In this document: one piece after another, positions 5,520-5,752 of the stretch
Layout of the letters: each line of letters starts with the position of its first letter
Position numbering within the stretch: position 1 is the first letter of the stretch
Source: a candidate division TA06 bacterium
GTDB taxonomy: Bacteria; Hydrothermota; DG-26; E44-bin18; JADFOU01
DNA: 5,752 nucleotides
Assembly (NCBI GenBank): GCA_022562655.1
Contig: JADFOU010000148.1
Location: forward strand, 1 to 5,752
Direction: 5' to 3'
Translations under genes and position numbers: made by a program
The notes under the pieces: generated by a model
What the model saw: only the letters and a program-made list of their open reading frames with translations
The model's database searches: none
What the model was told of the DNA's origin: nothing

Positions 5520-5629
5520 CTAATTTTCAATAGTTCTGACATCTCATGCGAAAATAAGACAGTTCATATCAAAAAAACGACAACTCATGCGAAAATACGA
5601 CATGTCATTTGAAGAATCGTGAAAATTAG
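5520..5629. mobile_element. GACA repeat array flanked by a 10-bp inverted repeat (possible transposon end)
   Basis: Four contiguous 20-21-bp units start with GACA at 5538, 5558, 5579 and 5599 and follow GACANNTCATNNGAAAATAM; units 1 and 3 share CTCATGCGAAAATA. The array is bracketed by CTAATTTTCA (5520-5529) and its exact complement TGAAAATTAG (5620-5629). Read on the - strand, each unit starts TGTC followed by a T-rich part, which resembles the multiple transposase binding sites at ends of IS21-, Tn7- or TniA-type elements. No transposase gene is visible on either side, so this would be an orphan end or a small non-autonomous element. The family assignment is inference. Confidence 0.5.
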
Positions 5630-5657
5630 TATTGTGTCCTCAAAATCAAAAAGTCAA

Positions 5658-5752
5658 GTTGAAAATCCTTCGAGTATTCGGAGCTTGTCCTTCGTAGCCC
5701 GTAAGGGCTATGGAGGGGGTTGAAAATCCTGTCCTCGACTCTGAGGCTCGAA
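5658..5752. repeat. Hairpin-bearing interspersed repeat, cut by the window end
   Basis: GTTGAAAATCCT occurs at 5658-5669 and again at 5719-5730 as a 12-bp direct repeat. Between them CCTTCGTAGCCC (5689-5700) pairs with GGGCTATGGAGG (5705-5716) around a GTAA loop, of the GNRA type. TTCGAG (5669-5674) is complemented by CTCGAA at the very end (5747-5752), and CCTC/GAGG (5733-5746) makes a small hairpin. There is no ORF. The element probably continues past the window. Confidence 0.6.

Noticed and set aside
5538..5619. CRISPR array
   Set aside because: The 20-21-bp units are directly adjacent with no spacers, they vary in sequence, and no cas gene is present.

Overview
The window looks like bacterial chromosome, probably from an uncultivated lineage in or near the FCB superphylum (for example WOR-3/Stahlbacteria, KSB1 or Cloacimonadota-like groups). 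The reasons are two secreted proteins with typical C-terminal modules (a FlgD-like Ig domain after lamin-tail domains, and a Por-secretion/T9SS type A-like sorting tail), and intergenic regions full of short degenerate repeats. The taxon is an inference from protein style only.

Layout, all genes on the + strand. Positions 1-1023 are the 3' part of a large surface protein made of repeated lamin-tail modules and a FlgD-like Ig domain; its start is outside the window. A ~96-bp inverted-repeat element follows (1033-1128), and its right arm runs into an extended -10 promoter for tldD. tldD (1154-2518) and tldE/pmbA (2575-3888) encode the two paralogous subunits of the TldD/TldE metalloprotease; TldD has HExxxH and the C-terminal Cys, while TldE has lost both histidines. 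radC (3964-4644) follows across a heptad-periodic palindrome. After radC comes a two-hairpin interspersed repeat (4667-4731), then a promoter (4777-4805). Next is a short secreted protein (4858-5457) whose best start is an unusual ACG behind a perfect Shine-Dalgarno, ended by an intrinsic terminator. The last 230 bp hold no gene: a four-copy GACA repeat array bracketed by a 10-bp inverted repeat (it resembles a transposon end), and a hairpin repeat that runs off the window.

The most interesting signal is not a gene. Four separate stretches show strict 7-nt periodicity, each with a different consensus: 2521-2548 (NNNCAAT), 3887-3956 (GAC x5 then GTC x5, palindromic), 4909-4950 (YTNCTNN) and 5230-5257 (GNGRTCA). 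The first two are intergenic. The last two lie inside the secreted-protein gene, one forming the signal-peptide core as a heptapeptide repeat and the other inserted in a loop of the sorting domain. This suggests a genome-wide process that makes or spreads heptanucleotide repeats and sometimes places them in coding DNA.

Functionally, tldD-tldE is a clear two-subunit protease operon. radC may be co-transcribed. The flanking secreted proteins appear to be independent units.
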